A stretch of 64,000 nucleotides of DNA from Gloeobacter kilaueensis JS1 (GTDB lineage: Bacteria; Cyanobacteriota; Cyanobacteriia; Gloeobacterales; Gloeobacteraceae): positions 1,488,001 through 1,552,000 of the forward strand of contig NC_022600.1 of NCBI RefSeq assembly GCF_000484535.1, given 5' to 3'. How positions within the stretch are numbered: position 1 is the first letter of the stretch; every line of letters starts with the position of its first letter. Shown here one piece after another: positions 26,928 to 36,048 of this stretch. The position numbers were made by a program, and so were the translations under genes. The notes beneath the pieces were generated by a model. It did not search any database and was not told the origin of the DNA. It was given only the letters and a program-made list of their open reading frames with translations.

Positions 26928-27647
26928 TTAACCAACACCCTGGCGCTGGGGGTACTCACTCGGACGCCCCAATAAATAGCCCTGACCGTACTCAATGCCG
27001 AGGTTGCGGCAGCAGGCCGCCTCCTCCTCGCGCTCGATCCCCTCGGCGATCACAGCGATTGCGCGACTGTGAGCCTGTTCTGTCCACTGCCGGGCCTGCT
27101 GCTGTTGGACAGGTTGCCTGTCTATCTGATCGATGAGTGAGCGGTCGAGCTTGATGTAGGCGGGTTCGAGATTTTCAAGCAGCGAAGCAGGCATCGCCCA
27201 GGTGCCCAGATCGTCGAGGGCAAAGCAAAATCCGGCCCGCCCATACGCATCCAGTACCGCCTGTAATTGCTCAAAGGCCAGATGCTGGCTGCAGGTAACC
27301 TCCAGCACGACCCGATCGGCGCGGTAGCCGAGCCGATCAATTGCCCGTAGCAACTGCTCGATATCTTGCTCGGTTTTTGGAAACAGCCCCGGAATCAAGT
27401 TCAAAAAAAGTGTGCCGGGCAGCGCCTGACGCACGGCATTCTCAAGGTGAACGATGCGGGCTTTTTGATCGAACTCATAAGGGCCGTCGCCGGCACTCTC
27501 CGCCGCCTCCAGTACGGCGGGTGCGCCCAACACAGAACCGTTCGCATCGCGGCCCCGGATCAGCGCTTCGTGGCCCAGAAGACTGCTGTCTACCAGCGAG
27601 ACAATCGGCTGAAAAACCGAAAAAAGACTCAGGTGTTGCATAGGCAT
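26928..27647 (-). CDS. EAL-domain c-di-GMP phosphodiesterase
   Basis: A stand-alone EAL domain of 239 residues. The motif GHEALIRG (25-32) carries EAL. Downstream catalytic positions appear intact: the Asn in FLNLIPG, Glu in VVLEVT, Asp pair in LDDLG, Lys in YIKLDRSLI and Glu in IAEGIE, closing with GQGYLLGRP. It should hydrolyse c-di-GMP to pGpG. Loop 6 reads DDLGTWAM rather than the common DDFGTGYS, which may alter dimerisation. It is transcribed just ahead of the large cyclase. Confidence 0.88.
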   Translation of the reverse strand: MPMQHLSLFSVFQPIVSLVDSSLLGHEALIRGRDANGSVLGAPAVLEAAESAGDGPYEFDQKARIVHLENAVRQALPGTLFLNLIPGLFPKTEQDIEQLLRAIDRLGYRADRVVLEVTCSQHLAFEQLQAVLDAYGRAGFCFALDDLGTWAMPASLLENLEPAYIKLDRSLIDQIDRQPVQQQQARQWTEQAHSRAIAVIAEGIEREEEAACCRNLGIEYGQGYLLGRPSEYPQRQGVG

Positions 27648-27833
27648 TTTAATCCCCCTTCCCAGGATAGCTCCAGTATCTAGAGGCTACAAAACCTGCA
27701 TAGTGGAGCTATCGTCGCTCACAGAAAATCCTGCTGGCACAGATATGTCTATCTCGATAGCGAAAAAAGACAAAAGAACCTAACAAGATGCTGTCAATAT
27801 ATCAAAGCACAGGAACGGGCGCGATCAAGCGCT

Positions 27834-29246
27834 TTATTTGGTGACGCCCGTGGCGCGGGCAGCCTGCTGGACAGCGGCGGAGACTGCTTCGACCACGCGC
27901 CGGTCGAAGACACTCGGGATCACCGATTCGGCAGTCAGATCAGCAGCGCTCGTCAGCCCGGCGATGGCGCGGGCGGCGGCCATCTTCATCTCGAGGTTGA
28001 CAACGCGGGCGCGGCAGTCGAGGGCACCCCTGAAGATGCCCGGAAAGGCGAGGACGTTGTTGATCTGGTTGGGATAGTCGCTGCGACCGGTGGCCATCAC
28101 CGCCACCAGACCCGCCGCCTCCTCGGGCAGAATCTCGGGGATCGGATTGGCCATCGCAAAGACAATCGGATCTCTGGCCATGCCGCTGAGCATCTGGCGG
28201 CTGACGACGTTGCCCCTGCTCACCCCCAAAAACACATCCGCCCTGTCCATCGCCGCCGTCAGATCGCCCGCCTCGGCGACGGCGACGGAGCGCTTTTCGT
28301 CGCTCAGATCGCTGCGGCCAGCACTCACGATGCCGTGGGTATCGCAGACGACGATCGAGCGGGCTCCGGCGGCGGTGAGCAACTGGTGGATGGCGATCCC
28401 CGCTGCCCCGGCTCCGTTGATGACGATCCGAACAGTGTCCAGGGACTTATGCACAAGTTTGAGGGCGTTTTCGAGGGCGGCGAGCACGACGATCGCCGTG
28501 CCGTGCTGGTCGTCGTGAAAAACCGGAATATCGAGGCGCTCCTGGAGCTTGCGCTCGACCTCAAAACAGCGCGGCGCACTGATATCTTCGAGGTTGATGC
28601 CGCCAAAGACGGTGGCGATCCGCTCGACCGTCTCGACGATCGCATCGACATCTTGAGTACCCAGGCAGACCGGAAAGGCGTCGAGGTTCGCAAATTCTTT
28701 GAATAAAAGCGCCTTGCCCTCCATTACCGGCAGGGCACCGGCAGGCCCGATGTTGCCCAAGCCCAAGACGGCGGAGCCGTCGGTGACGACCGCTACGGTG
28801 TTGCGCTTGATGGTGAGTTCGTATACCCGCTCAGGCTCGTCGGCAATCGCCAGGCAGATCCGGCCCACCCCCGGCGTATAAGCCATCGCCAGGTCCGACT
28901 TGCTCTTGAGGGGCGTCTTGCCCACGATCGCAATCTTGCCGCCCTGGTGCAGGTGAAAGGTGCGGTCCTCCGCCAGCAACAGCTTGAGTTCCGGAACGGC
29001 GCGCACCTGCTCGACGATTGCGTGGGCGTGCTCTTCACTCGCCGCATCGACGACGATATCGCGCACCAGAAAAGCCCGCTCCTGAGCCACCATCTCGATC
29101 GCACCGATATTGCCACCGGCCAGGGCAATCGCATCGATCGCCCTGGCGAGCATCCCTGGCTCGTTGGGCAAATGGATGCGCAGAATCAGACTGTAGCTCG
29201 AATTGGGCGTAAGACGAGTCATAGGCTGTCGGATCGAACCGTCCAA
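27834..29246 (-). CDS. NAD-dependent malic enzyme with N-terminal ACT domain
   Basis: A 470-residue enzyme that decarboxylates malate to pyruvate. The N-terminal ~75 residues form an ACT domain ([20 protein letters not shown]) likely to bind an amino-acid effector. The catalytic part has [10 protein letters not shown], the lysine region [12 protein letters not shown], the metal site [10 protein letters not shown], and a Rossmann loop [11 protein letters not shown]. MaeB-type phosphotransacetylase sequence is absent. ACT-malic fusions are known in bacteria and this one is standard in length. Cofactor preference (NAD versus NADP) is not certain from sequence. Monocistronic. Confidence 0.92.
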   Translation of the reverse strand: MDGSIRQPMTRLTPNSSYSLILRIHLPNEPGMLARAIDAIALAGGNIGAIEMVAQERAFLVRDIVVDAASEEHAHAIVEQVRAVPELKLLLAEDRTFHLHQGGKIAIVGKTPLKSKSDLAMAYTPGVGRICLAIADEPERVYELTIKRNTVAVVTDGSAVLGLGNIGPAGALPVMEGKALLFKEFANLDAFPVCLGTQDVDAIVETVERIATVFGGINLEDISAPRCFEVERKLQERLDIPVFHDDQHGTAIVVLAALENALKLVHKSLDTVRIVINGAGAAGIAIHQLLTAAGARSIVVCDTHGIVSAGRSDLSDEKRSVAVAEAGDLTAAMDRADVFLGVSRGNVVSRQMLSGMARDPIVFAMANPIPEILPEEAAGLVAVMATGRSDYPNQINNVLAFPGIFRGALDCRARVVNLEMKMAAARAIAGLTSAADLTAESVIPSVFDRRVVEAVSAAVQQAARATGVTK

Positions 29247-29374
29247 GTATAGCTTTCGGAGGTTTTAACAGCGGCCCTCAGACGCGCTGGGCAGATGCAA
29301 AACTTTCATAAATGGATCGCCAGTGCTTTTTCTGCTACATAATTATTTACGTAGAGTGACGCACAAGGTATTAG

Positions 29375-29905
29375 ATGCTTCGCAAATCTCTGCTCAGCGC
29401 CGGCCTCAGTCTGGCTGTTCTGTTCGGTGCCATTGCTCCTGCCGTGCAGGCTGCCGACATCGTGGACACGGCGGTCAAGGCCGGTGATTTCAAGACGCTC
29501 GCCAAGGCTCTCAAGGAGACTGGCCTCGACAAGACCCTCAAGGGCAAAGGCCCTTTCACAGTCTTTGCTCCGACCGACGAGGCTTTTAGCAAGTTGCCGC
29601 CGGGCACCCTCGAAGCCCTGCTCAAGGACAAGGCCAAGCTGTCCAAAATTCTCACCTACCACGTCGTCGCCGGCAAAGTGCTCTCCACCGATCTCAAGTC
29701 GGGCGAGGTAAAGACCGTCGAGGGCTCGCCCGTCGAAGTCAAGCTCGAAGGTAGCAAGGTCGAAGTCAACGAATCCTACGTGACCAAGGCCGATATCGTT
29801 GCCGACAACGGTGTTATCCACGTCATCGACAAGGTGCTGCTGCCGCCGACGGGCAGTGCCATGAAAGGCGAGATGAAGGGCGAAAAGGGCGAGATGAAGA
29901 AGTAG
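29375..29905 (+). CDS. Secreted fasciclin-domain protein
   Basis: A 176-residue protein with a signal peptide ([21 protein letters not shown]) and one FAS1 domain: [15 protein letters not shown] (H1 motif), then [12 protein letters not shown] and [14 protein letters not shown] (H2 motif). FAS1 domains mediate weak cell-surface adhesion. The C terminus is a short Lys/Glu/Gly-rich tail ([14 protein letters not shown]). A strong terminator follows at 29933. A paralogue lies at 40565-41149. Confidence 0.93.
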   Translation: MLRKSLLSAGLSLAVLFGAIAPAVQAADIVDTAVKAGDFKTLAKALKETGLDKTLKGKGPFTVFAPTDEAFSKLPPGTLEALLKDKAKLSKILTYHVVAGKVLSTDLKSGEVKTVEGSPVEVKLEGSKVEVNESYVTKADIVADNGVIHVIDKVLLPPTGSAMKGEMKGEKGEMKK

Positions 29906-29932
29906 TCTTCTTTCGCTCTGTCAGGATCTGGA

Positions 29933-29956
29933 GGCGCGGGTTACCCGCGCCTTTTT
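29933..29956 (+). terminator. Rho-independent terminator of the fasciclin gene
   Basis: ggcgcggg-tta-cccgcgcc followed by ttttt: a perfect 8-bp GC stem, 3-base loop and U-tract, 28 bp after the fasciclin stop. It also separates the gene from the convergent SDR ending at 29961. Confidence 0.95.
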
Positions 29957-29960
29957 GGTG

Positions 29961-30707
29961 TCAACCGGTCTTTTCGCGGTGGACGAGGATCGCCCGCGCC
30001 TGGGCGAGGGGCTTGATCACCAGCTGATCGATATTGACGTGGGGAGGGAGGGTGACCACCCAGCGGACCGCCTCGGCAATATCTGCAGCTGTGAGCGGTT
30101 GCAGACCGGCGTAGACGGCCCTGGCGCGCTCGGCATCGCCCGCAAAGCGCACCAGGCTAAACTCGGTCTCCACCAGGCCCGGATCGATTTCACTCACCCG
30201 GATGGGCTTTCCCAGCCATTCGAGGCGCATCGTCTCGCTCACCGCCCGCACCCCATGTTTGACCGCCGTGTACCCGGCTCCCCCTGGGTAGGCTTCGAGC
30301 CCGGCGATGCTGCCCAGGTTGACGACGTGCCCCGCCCCGGAAGCTTCCAGGCGGCCAAACAACGCCCGGCTCACCCGCACCAGGCCGAGGACGTTGGTCT
30401 GGTACATGTCAAGCCAGTGCTTTTCGTCGAATTCGACGATGGGCTCCAGGCCAAGCGCTCCCCCGGCGTTGTTGACCAGCACCTGCACCTGCTCGGGCAA
30501 AGCGGCGGCAAATGCCTCGACGCTGGCCGTATCGGTGACATCGAGGGGCAGGGCAGTGCCGCCAATTTCGGCGGCCAGTGCCTCCAGCCGCGAGAGGCGG
30601 CGGGCACCGACGAACACCGTAAAACCCGCCTTTGCCAGAACCCTCGCCGTCGCCTCGCCGATGCCCGCCGAGGCACCGGTCACAACCGCTACTTTGAGAC
30701 TATCCAT
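29961..30707 (-). CDS. SDR oxidoreductase, YdfG-like
   Basis: A 248-residue classical SDR with TGASAGIGE (cofactor loop), ARR (NADP preference), NNAG, catalytic Ser in LGSIAGLEAYPGGAGYTAVKHG with YxxxK, and the YdfG-like tail DIAEAVRWVVTLPPHVNIDQLVIKP. The family reduces 3-hydroxy acids or malonic semialdehyde in E. coli. Divergent from the peroxiredoxin gene, with a 107-bp shared upstream region. The true substrate is unknown. Confidence 0.88.
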   Translation of the reverse strand: MDSLKVAVVTGASAGIGEATARVLAKAGFTVFVGARRLSRLEALAAEIGGTALPLDVTDTASVEAFAAALPEQVQVLVNNAGGALGLEPIVEFDEKHWLDMYQTNVLGLVRVSRALFGRLEASGAGHVVNLGSIAGLEAYPGGAGYTAVKHGVRAVSETMRLEWLGKPIRVSEIDPGLVETEFSLVRFAGDAERARAVYAGLQPLTAADIAEAVRWVVTLPPHVNIDQLVIKPLAQARAILVHREKTG

Positions 30708-30814
30708 GCTTTCTCTCCCCCATTCGTCCCGAAAACGATGGCCTGTAACCCGCCTGACATATCGGTGATTTATGCTACAGTGTAGGCCGTTTATCGAACA
30801 GAGGAACCGTAGAC

Positions 30815-31453
30815 ATGGCCCTCCGACTAGGTGATACCGTACCGGACTTTACCCAGGAGTCCACAGAAGGCCCAATCCGCTTTTACGATTGGGCGGGGGA
30901 CAGCTGGGTGGTTCTTTTCTCGCACCCCAAAGATTTTACGCCGGTTTGCACGACCGAACTGGGCGAGGTAGCGCGCCTCAAGCCCGAGTTCGCAAAGCGC
31001 AACGTCAAGGTGATTGCCCTGAGCGTCGATGATGCCACCTCCCACGCGGGCTGGTCAAAGGACATCGAGGAGACACAGGGGCTGGCTCCCAACTATCCGA
31101 TCCTCGCCGACGCCGATCGCAAGGTGAGCGATCTCTACGACATGATCCATCCCAACGCCAACGACACCCTCACCGTGCGTTCGGTGTTCATCATCGACGG
31201 CAAAAAGAAACTCAGGCTCACCCTCACCTACCCGGCGAGCACGGGCCGCAACTTCGACGAATTGCTCAGGGTGATCGATTCGCTGCAGCTCACCGACAAT
31301 TACTCCGTCGCCACCCCGGCCAACTGGAAGGACGGCGACGACGTGGTGATCGTCCCGTCCCTCAAGGACGAAGCGGTGCTCAAAGAAAAGTTCCCCAAAG
31401 GCTATACCGCCGTCAAGCCCTACCTGCGCCTGACGCCCCAGCCCAACAAATAA
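30815..31453 (+). CDS. 1-Cys peroxiredoxin (Prx6 type)
   Basis: A 212-residue thiol peroxidase. The peroxidatic Cys is Cys45 in PVCTTE (43-48); no other cysteine is present, so it is a true 1-Cys enzyme that needs an external reductant. The long C-terminal extension after about residue 150 (NWKDGDDVVIVPSL, FPKGYTAVKPYLRLTPQP) is diagnostic of the Prx6/AhpC-2 subgroup. It would reduce H2O2 and lipid peroxides in the cytoplasm. Confidence 0.95.
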   Translation: MALRLGDTVPDFTQESTEGPIRFYDWAGDSWVVLFSHPKDFTPVCTTELGEVARLKPEFAKRNVKVIALSVDDATSHAGWSKDIEETQGLAPNYPILADADRKVSDLYDMIHPNANDTLTVRSVFIIDGKKKLRLTLTYPASTGRNFDELLRVIDSLQLTDNYSVATPANWKDGDDVVIVPSLKDEAVLKEKFPKGYTAVKPYLRLTPQPNK

Positions 31454-31525
31454 AAAGCGCGGGGGCGGTCGGGTTGCCTCCGGCCCCCCCTTACCCGCAG
31501 CGGATCGCCGCGCGGCCAGACACCT

Positions 31526-32725
31526 ATGAGTGCCCCATCCGTGCGCTGGCTACCTGTATTTGGCCTTGGCATCCTGCACAGTGCCATCACCCTCTGCTGG
31601 GTCTTCTACAACCTCTACCTGCCGCAGTTGCTGGGCGCATTTGGCTTTGCCGCCAGTGCGGTGGCGATGTTGCTGGTGGTCGAAGGGTTGCTGGGTGCCG
31701 TGCTCGAACCGGTGATGGGAGCGCTTTCTGACCGCACCCGACGCAACATCCTCACGCGCTTTTCGCTCATTGCCGCCGGAGTAATCGGGGCGAGCCTGCT
31801 TTTTGTCGGCATTCCGCTTTTCAGTTTGTCCGGCAGTACCGCCCTGCGATGGGTGCTGCCGGTGCTCCTGGTGGCTTGGGCACTGGCGATGACCGTTTTT
31901 CGCAGCCCCGCCCTCGCCCTTCTGGGCCAGTACGCGGCTCCCGCCTCCCTGCCCCTGGCCGCCGGAGTGCTTGGCACCCTGGGTAGCCTCGCCGCCGCCT
32001 CAGGACCGGCAACGCGCGCCTACTGGCTCAGCCTTGGTCCCCTTGCCACTTTCACTGTCGGCTCGCTTGCCCTTCTGGCCGGACTTTTGGTGCTGCGCTG
32101 GCTCGATAATCGCCTGCCCCTTGAGATGTTGCCCACGACTGGTCCTTCCCAATCTTCGATGCCGCTCTGGCTGCTTTTTGTCACCGGCCTGGGCGTCACC
32201 TTCGGCTTTCGCCTGCTGCTGGACGGCCTGTCAAGGCACCTGACGCTCACAGGAGCCGAACCGCCCGGCGGCCTGATTCCCGTTCTCTTCGCAGCGACCG
32301 CCCTTGCCAGCCTGCCCTGCGGTGCCCTGGCGATGCGCCTGAGCGGCAACTGGCTGATGATCCTGGGCCTGTTGGCGATGGCCACCTTTTCCGGGCTCTC
32401 AGCCTCGATCACCAGCCCCACCGCCAGCCTGGGCGTCGCCCTCGCCCTTGGCCTCGCCTTCAGCTTTGTCAACAACGGCCTTTTTCCTTTTGCCCTCGAC
32501 CATGTAGCACCGGAGCGGGCCGGGTTGGCCCTCGGGCTCTACTTCGGTGGCACTGCTCTCGCTATCTGCCTGTTCAACGCTGCCGGACCTTTCTGGAAAA
32601 CCGTCGCCCCTGCCAGTTGCCTGCTATTTGCCCTGCTGAGCTTTCTTTTTGCCGCCGCCTGCGTCGCCGCCGCCAGCCTTTTGTCATTTCTTACCGAGCG
32701 CTCCTTTGCTTCCCAGCGCACCTGA
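31526..32725 (+). CDS. MFS transporter
   Basis: A 399-residue protein with about twelve hydrophobic helices. The loop after helix 2 reads EPVMGALSDRTRRN, a good MFS signature (G-x-L-S-D-R-x-R-R). Other helices are Leu/Ala/Gly-rich without family-specific motifs, so the substrate is unknown. It starts 72 bp after the peroxiredoxin gene and may share its transcript. Confidence 0.85.
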   Translation: MSAPSVRWLPVFGLGILHSAITLCWVFYNLYLPQLLGAFGFAASAVAMLLVVEGLLGAVLEPVMGALSDRTRRNILTRFSLIAAGVIGASLLFVGIPLFSLSGSTALRWVLPVLLVAWALAMTVFRSPALALLGQYAAPASLPLAAGVLGTLGSLAAASGPATRAYWLSLGPLATFTVGSLALLAGLLVLRWLDNRLPLEMLPTTGPSQSSMPLWLLFVTGLGVTFGFRLLLDGLSRHLTLTGAEPPGGLIPVLFAATALASLPCGALAMRLSGNWLMILGLLAMATFSGLSASITSPTASLGVALALGLAFSFVNNGLFPFALDHVAPERAGLALGLYFGGTALAICLFNAAGPFWKTVAPASCLLFALLSFLFAAACVAAASLLSFLTERSFASQRT

Positions 32726-32952
32726 ACTCTGTATTTCGGCCTGAAGGGCATCGGGTACATAAATGCTTCTCTGGCTTATCTGCGTCATTAACTATCGCCT
32801 TCCTCTTTCGCCCCGTTGGCCTTCTTTTTTAGGCATAGTGGCGTTGGGAGACATGTGCAGCCCAAATCGTCGTCTGGTCTGTTACCCTTGAGCTATTATC
32901 GAGAGTCATTCACCCGTCTTGATGGGGAAACCGAAAGTTTAAGAGTCTCTTC

Positions 32953-34416
32953 ATGTCTGAGCCGCGAACGTTATCTCTGATTGATGATCTACGACGCAAA
33001 CCTACTGAAGTTTCTTGGTTGGAATTCAAGGAAAACCTTTCAGACCCAGAGAGAATTGGTAAACTAATTTCTGCTCTGTCTAATGTTGCACGATTAGATG
33101 ACCAACAGTTTGCTTATGTAGTCTGGGGGGTGAAGGATGACGACCACACCGTCGTTGGAACTGATTTTGATTCTAACTCTTGTATACAGCAACAGCCTTT
33201 AGAATTTTGGTTGGCCAATCGACTACGCCCCAGTATTAATTTTTCTTTTCGAGAGGTTGTGCATCCGCAGGGTCGCTTAGTTTTGCTAGAGATTCCCGCT
33301 GCAACCTCAGCTCCTGTCGAGTTTTCTCGGACAGCTTACATACGGATTGGTAGCGCTACTCCTTGTTTATCTGACTATCCAGGAAGGCTTCAAGCTTTGT
33401 GGACTAAGATTCGACCCTACGTCTGGGAATCAGGTATTGCTACCCAGTTCATTACTTCAGACGAAGTGCTGGAGCGCCTGGACTATGTTAGCTATTTTGA
33501 TTTGATCGGACAACCTCTACCAGACAATCGAGCTAGTATTTTTGAGCGCATGAGAGCCGAGCAACTAATCCAAGTTGATGTAGGTGGGCAATGGAGTATC
33601 ACTAACTTAGGTGCAATTCTTTTTGCTAAAAATTTGGAAGCATTCAACTCACAAATAGCCCGCAAAGCAATTCGTTTCGTATCCTATGACGGAACGAGTA
33701 GAGCCGACACAGTTATCAGGCGACAAGATTTTCTTCAAGGCTATGCCTGTGGTTTTGAGAGATTAGTAACTTTTATCAAAGCTACTTTGCCCAGCAACGA
33801 GCATGTAGGCTTAGCATTTCGCGAAGAGCAACCTTTATTTCCAGATATCGCTTTGCGCGAGTTGATAGCCAATGCCTTGATTCATCAGGACATGACCATT
33901 ACTGGCTCAGGACCACAGATTGAGTTATTCAAGGATCGTATAGAAATTACTAATCCCGGAATACCCTTGGTCACTCCTGAGCGATTCATTGATTCACCCC
34001 CCCGCTCGCGCAATGAAGCTTTGGCTGCGCTAATGCGTCGTATGCGACTATGTGAGGAGCAGGGAACAGGCATCGATAAGGTTATTACTGCTGTTGAACT
34101 ATATCAGTTGCCACCACCCGCTTTTCTTGTGGAAGATCAGGTGCAAGATGGTGCATTTAGAGCAATACTTTACGCGCCTCGGAAATTTGGGCAAATGACG
34201 CGCGATGAACGCATTCGTGCCTGCTACCAGCACGCTGTACTCAAGTATATCAGCAACGATAAAATGCAAAACAACTCTCTTAGAAAGCGTTTTGGTATTG
34301 AGGAGGGTAACGCCTCTCAAGTTTCACAGGTTATTACTCAAGCGTTGGCTCAAGGGTTAATTCGCCCAGCTGACCCAAGTAGGCCCAGAGCTGCATACAT
34401 ACCTTACTGGGCTTAA
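32953..34416 (+). CDS. AlbA_2/Schlafen-type ATP-binding regulator (accessory gene)
   Basis: A 487-residue protein. The N-terminal AlbA_2 domain (about 15-150) has SWLEFKENL, IGKLISALSNVA, and YVVWGVKDDDHTVVGTDFD. The middle has an HATPase-like part (about 300-390): LRELIANALIHQDM and IELFKDRIEITNPG, as in 'ATP-binding putative transcriptional regulators'. The C terminus ends with a winged-helix-like section (ALAQGLIRPADP). GC content and codon use are clearly lower than the genes around it, and the following sequence is full of decay, so lateral acquisition is likely. Such proteins occur as regulators and in some anti-phage systems; no companion nuclease is adjacent. Confidence 0.85.
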   Translation: MSEPRTLSLIDDLRRKPTEVSWLEFKENLSDPERIGKLISALSNVARLDDQQFAYVVWGVKDDDHTVVGTDFDSNSCIQQQPLEFWLANRLRPSINFSFREVVHPQGRLVLLEIPAATSAPVEFSRTAYIRIGSATPCLSDYPGRLQALWTKIRPYVWESGIATQFITSDEVLERLDYVSYFDLIGQPLPDNRASIFERMRAEQLIQVDVGGQWSITNLGAILFAKNLEAFNSQIARKAIRFVSYDGTSRADTVIRRQDFLQGYACGFERLVTFIKATLPSNEHVGLAFREEQPLFPDIALRELIANALIHQDMTITGSGPQIELFKDRIEITNPGIPLVTPERFIDSPPRSRNEALAALMRRMRLCEEQGTGIDKVITAVELYQLPPPAFLVEDQVQDGAFRAILYAPRKFGQMTRDERIRACYQHAVLKYISNDKMQNNSLRKRFGIEEGNASQVSQVITQALAQGLIRPADPSRPRAAYIPYWA

Positions 34417-34441
34417 TAAGGCACCACTGTCTACAGCAAGG

Positions 34442-34460
34442 TTTTGATCAGGTTTTGATT
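34442..34460. repeat. 19-bp direct repeat, copy 1
   Basis: ttttgatcaggttttgatt, repeated exactly at 34518-34536 (76-bp period). The copies flank the CRISPR-like sequence at 34464-34495. Confidence 0.9.
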
Positions 34461-34463
34461 AAG

Positions 34464-34495
34464 TACGCTTATTTCAAGCCCTAAGGGATTGAAAC
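34464..34495. repeat. Solitary CRISPR-repeat-like sequence
   Basis: The stretch ends in ccctaagggattgaaac, the typical 3' end of many cyanobacterial CRISPR repeats (..AAGGGATTGAAAC), preceded by an inverted-repeat-like tttcaagccct. There is only one copy, and no cas gene in the window, so it is at best a remnant of an array or a repeat-derived sequence. Confidence 0.4.
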
Positions 34496-34517
34496 GTAGT
34501 CGTGTCAAGGATCCAAC

Positions 34518-34536
34518 TTTTGATCAGGTTTTGATT
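34518..34536. repeat. 19-bp direct repeat, copy 2
   Basis: Identical to 34442-34460. The 76-bp spacing is close to one CRISPR repeat-spacer unit, and the copies could equally be a target-site-like or recombination footprint. Confidence 0.9.
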
Positions 34537-34642
34537 GGATGGCAATCGGCGTTCTAGGTCGAGTGGGTTCTCTTTTCTGAAACGAGCAACATCCTGCAAG
34601 CCTCGGGCGATCTAGAGTGATGGGTATGCATGGGCAGAGACC

Positions 34643-35245
34643 ATGACAAGACGACAGAATTTTTTGCTTTACGGCGCGGCAACCTGATTGCCCGGACAGC
34701 ACACGAGCGCGGGTTGAGGCCCATTCTGGCGGGCTGCTCCCAGGCGGTGGCGAGGCTTGGGGCGGAACTGGGGCTGGAGTACCGGATTTTTAATCTCGAG
34801 GACCGCGCTGCCCTCGATCGGGCTCTAGAAGAAGTGGTCGCTGTGCTGCACTGCGCCGGTCCTTTTGTGCGCACCAGTGGGCTGATGGTGGCGGCCTGCC
34901 TGCGCACCGGCACCCACTACCTCGACATCACGGGTGAGGTGGCGGTCTTCGAGGCGGCGATGGCCCGCACGAGCAGGCGCAGCGGGCGGAGTCATGCTCA
35001 TGCCGGGGGTGGCTGCGACGTGGTGCCCACCGACTGTCTGGCGGCTTATCTGGCAGCGCAACTGCCGAGGCGGATAGCCTCGTTCTGGCGCTGCAGATTT
35101 TGAATGTTGTCTCGCGGGGAACGGCGCTCACCATCGTCGAGGGCCCCTACGAGGGCGGGCTGGTGCGCCGCGACGGCATCCTCACCCCAGTTCCTGCCAG
35201 CTATAAGACATGGACGTTCGACTTCGGGGCCGGCTCTCCGCATCG
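34643..35245 (+). pseudogene. Decayed saccharopine dehydrogenase-like (enoyl reductase family) gene
   Basis: The start reads MTRRQNFLLYGA, then a short deletion removes the glycine-rich loop and causes a stop; the next frame continues LIARTAHERGLRPILAG and VLHCAGPFVRTSGLMVAA. Two or more further frameshifts occur around 34970-35090, after which NVVSRGTALTIVEGPYEGG resumes in another frame. All pieces in order match one NADP-binding saccharopine-dehydrogenase-family protein. The C terminus is missing, cut off where the Uma2 gene ends. High GC shows it is a native gene that decayed, unlike the low-GC gene upstream. Confidence 0.82.
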
Positions 35246-35252
35246 CAGCAGG

Positions 35253-35831
35253 CTACTTCCACAGCCATTCGAGGCTGAGGGTGAATCCCGGTAACGTTGA
35301 CTCGCCTGACAGCGCAGCCGGCGATTGTAAAATTTCAACCGGCTGCCCCGACCGATAAATTTCGACTTGCTGGTTCTGCGGATTGATCAGCCAGCCGAGG
35401 CAAATACCACAGCTCAAGTACTCCTGCATCTTCAATCGCGTTGTGTGTAGATTATCGGAGGGCGACAACAGCTCCAGGACAAAATCCGGACACAGGGGCA
35501 GAAATTTCTGCTGCTGTTCGCGGCTTAGAGCCTCCCAGCGAGATTTCTCGACCCAGGCAATATCAGGCGAGCGATCTCCGCCACCGGGAAGCCTGAAACA
35601 AGTCGAGGAGTCGAAGACTACTCCAAGTAAGACCTTGCGGTTCCAAACGACAAAATCAGCAGCAAGTTCGACATTTTCTCTGCCGGTCTCCCCGCCCGCC
35701 GGTGCCATAACTACCAGTTCTCCGGCTCGGGTGCGCTCAAATTTAATATCTGGATTAGCCGCGCAGAGGCGATCAAACTGCTCAGCTGTGAGGGTAACGA
35801 TAGGGCTGAGGTCGATGGTAAAAGCTGTCAT
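35253..35831 (-). CDS. Uma2 family endonuclease
   Basis: A complete 192-residue Uma2 (DUF820) protein. Visible features are FERTRAGELVVMAPAGGETG at the start of the core, SPDIAWVEKSRW and CPDFVLELLSPSDNLHTTRLKMQEYL (Asp, Glu and Lys/Tyr of the PD-(D/E)XK-like site), then GWLINPQNQQVEIYR. The Glu-Leu-Leu in place of the usual EV.S tolerates the motif. The biological role of this very abundant cyanobacterial family is unresolved. It converges on the pseudogene 34643-35245. Confidence 0.9.
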   Translation of the reverse strand: MTAFTIDLSPIVTLTAEQFDRLCAANPDIKFERTRAGELVVMAPAGGETGRENVELAADFVVWNRKVLLGVVFDSSTCFRLPGGGDRSPDIAWVEKSRWEALSREQQQKFLPLCPDFVLELLSPSDNLHTTRLKMQEYLSCGICLGWLINPQNQQVEIYRSGQPVEILQSPAALSGESTLPGFTLSLEWLWK

Positions 35832-36048
35832 CGCTGCAGACCGTCTTTGAACTTCGATTGCCAGATTTGCAAATCGCCGTTTAAATCTAACCTGTCGGAA
35901 GTGGTTGGCGCTGAATCTTGCTTCTCAAAACAAAGAGCCGGTAGTTACAGGACTGGCATTCAGTACGCTGTAATTTTCAAGATCCGGAGCCAGTCCAAAC
36001 TTGTACAGAAAACCGGGTCAGGACTACCTCGCAGTTACACGGGTATAC

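Noticed and set aside
34417-34642. A genuine CRISPR array
   Set aside because: Only one repeat-like unit is visible and there are no cas genes in the window; reported only as a solitary repeat-like sequence.
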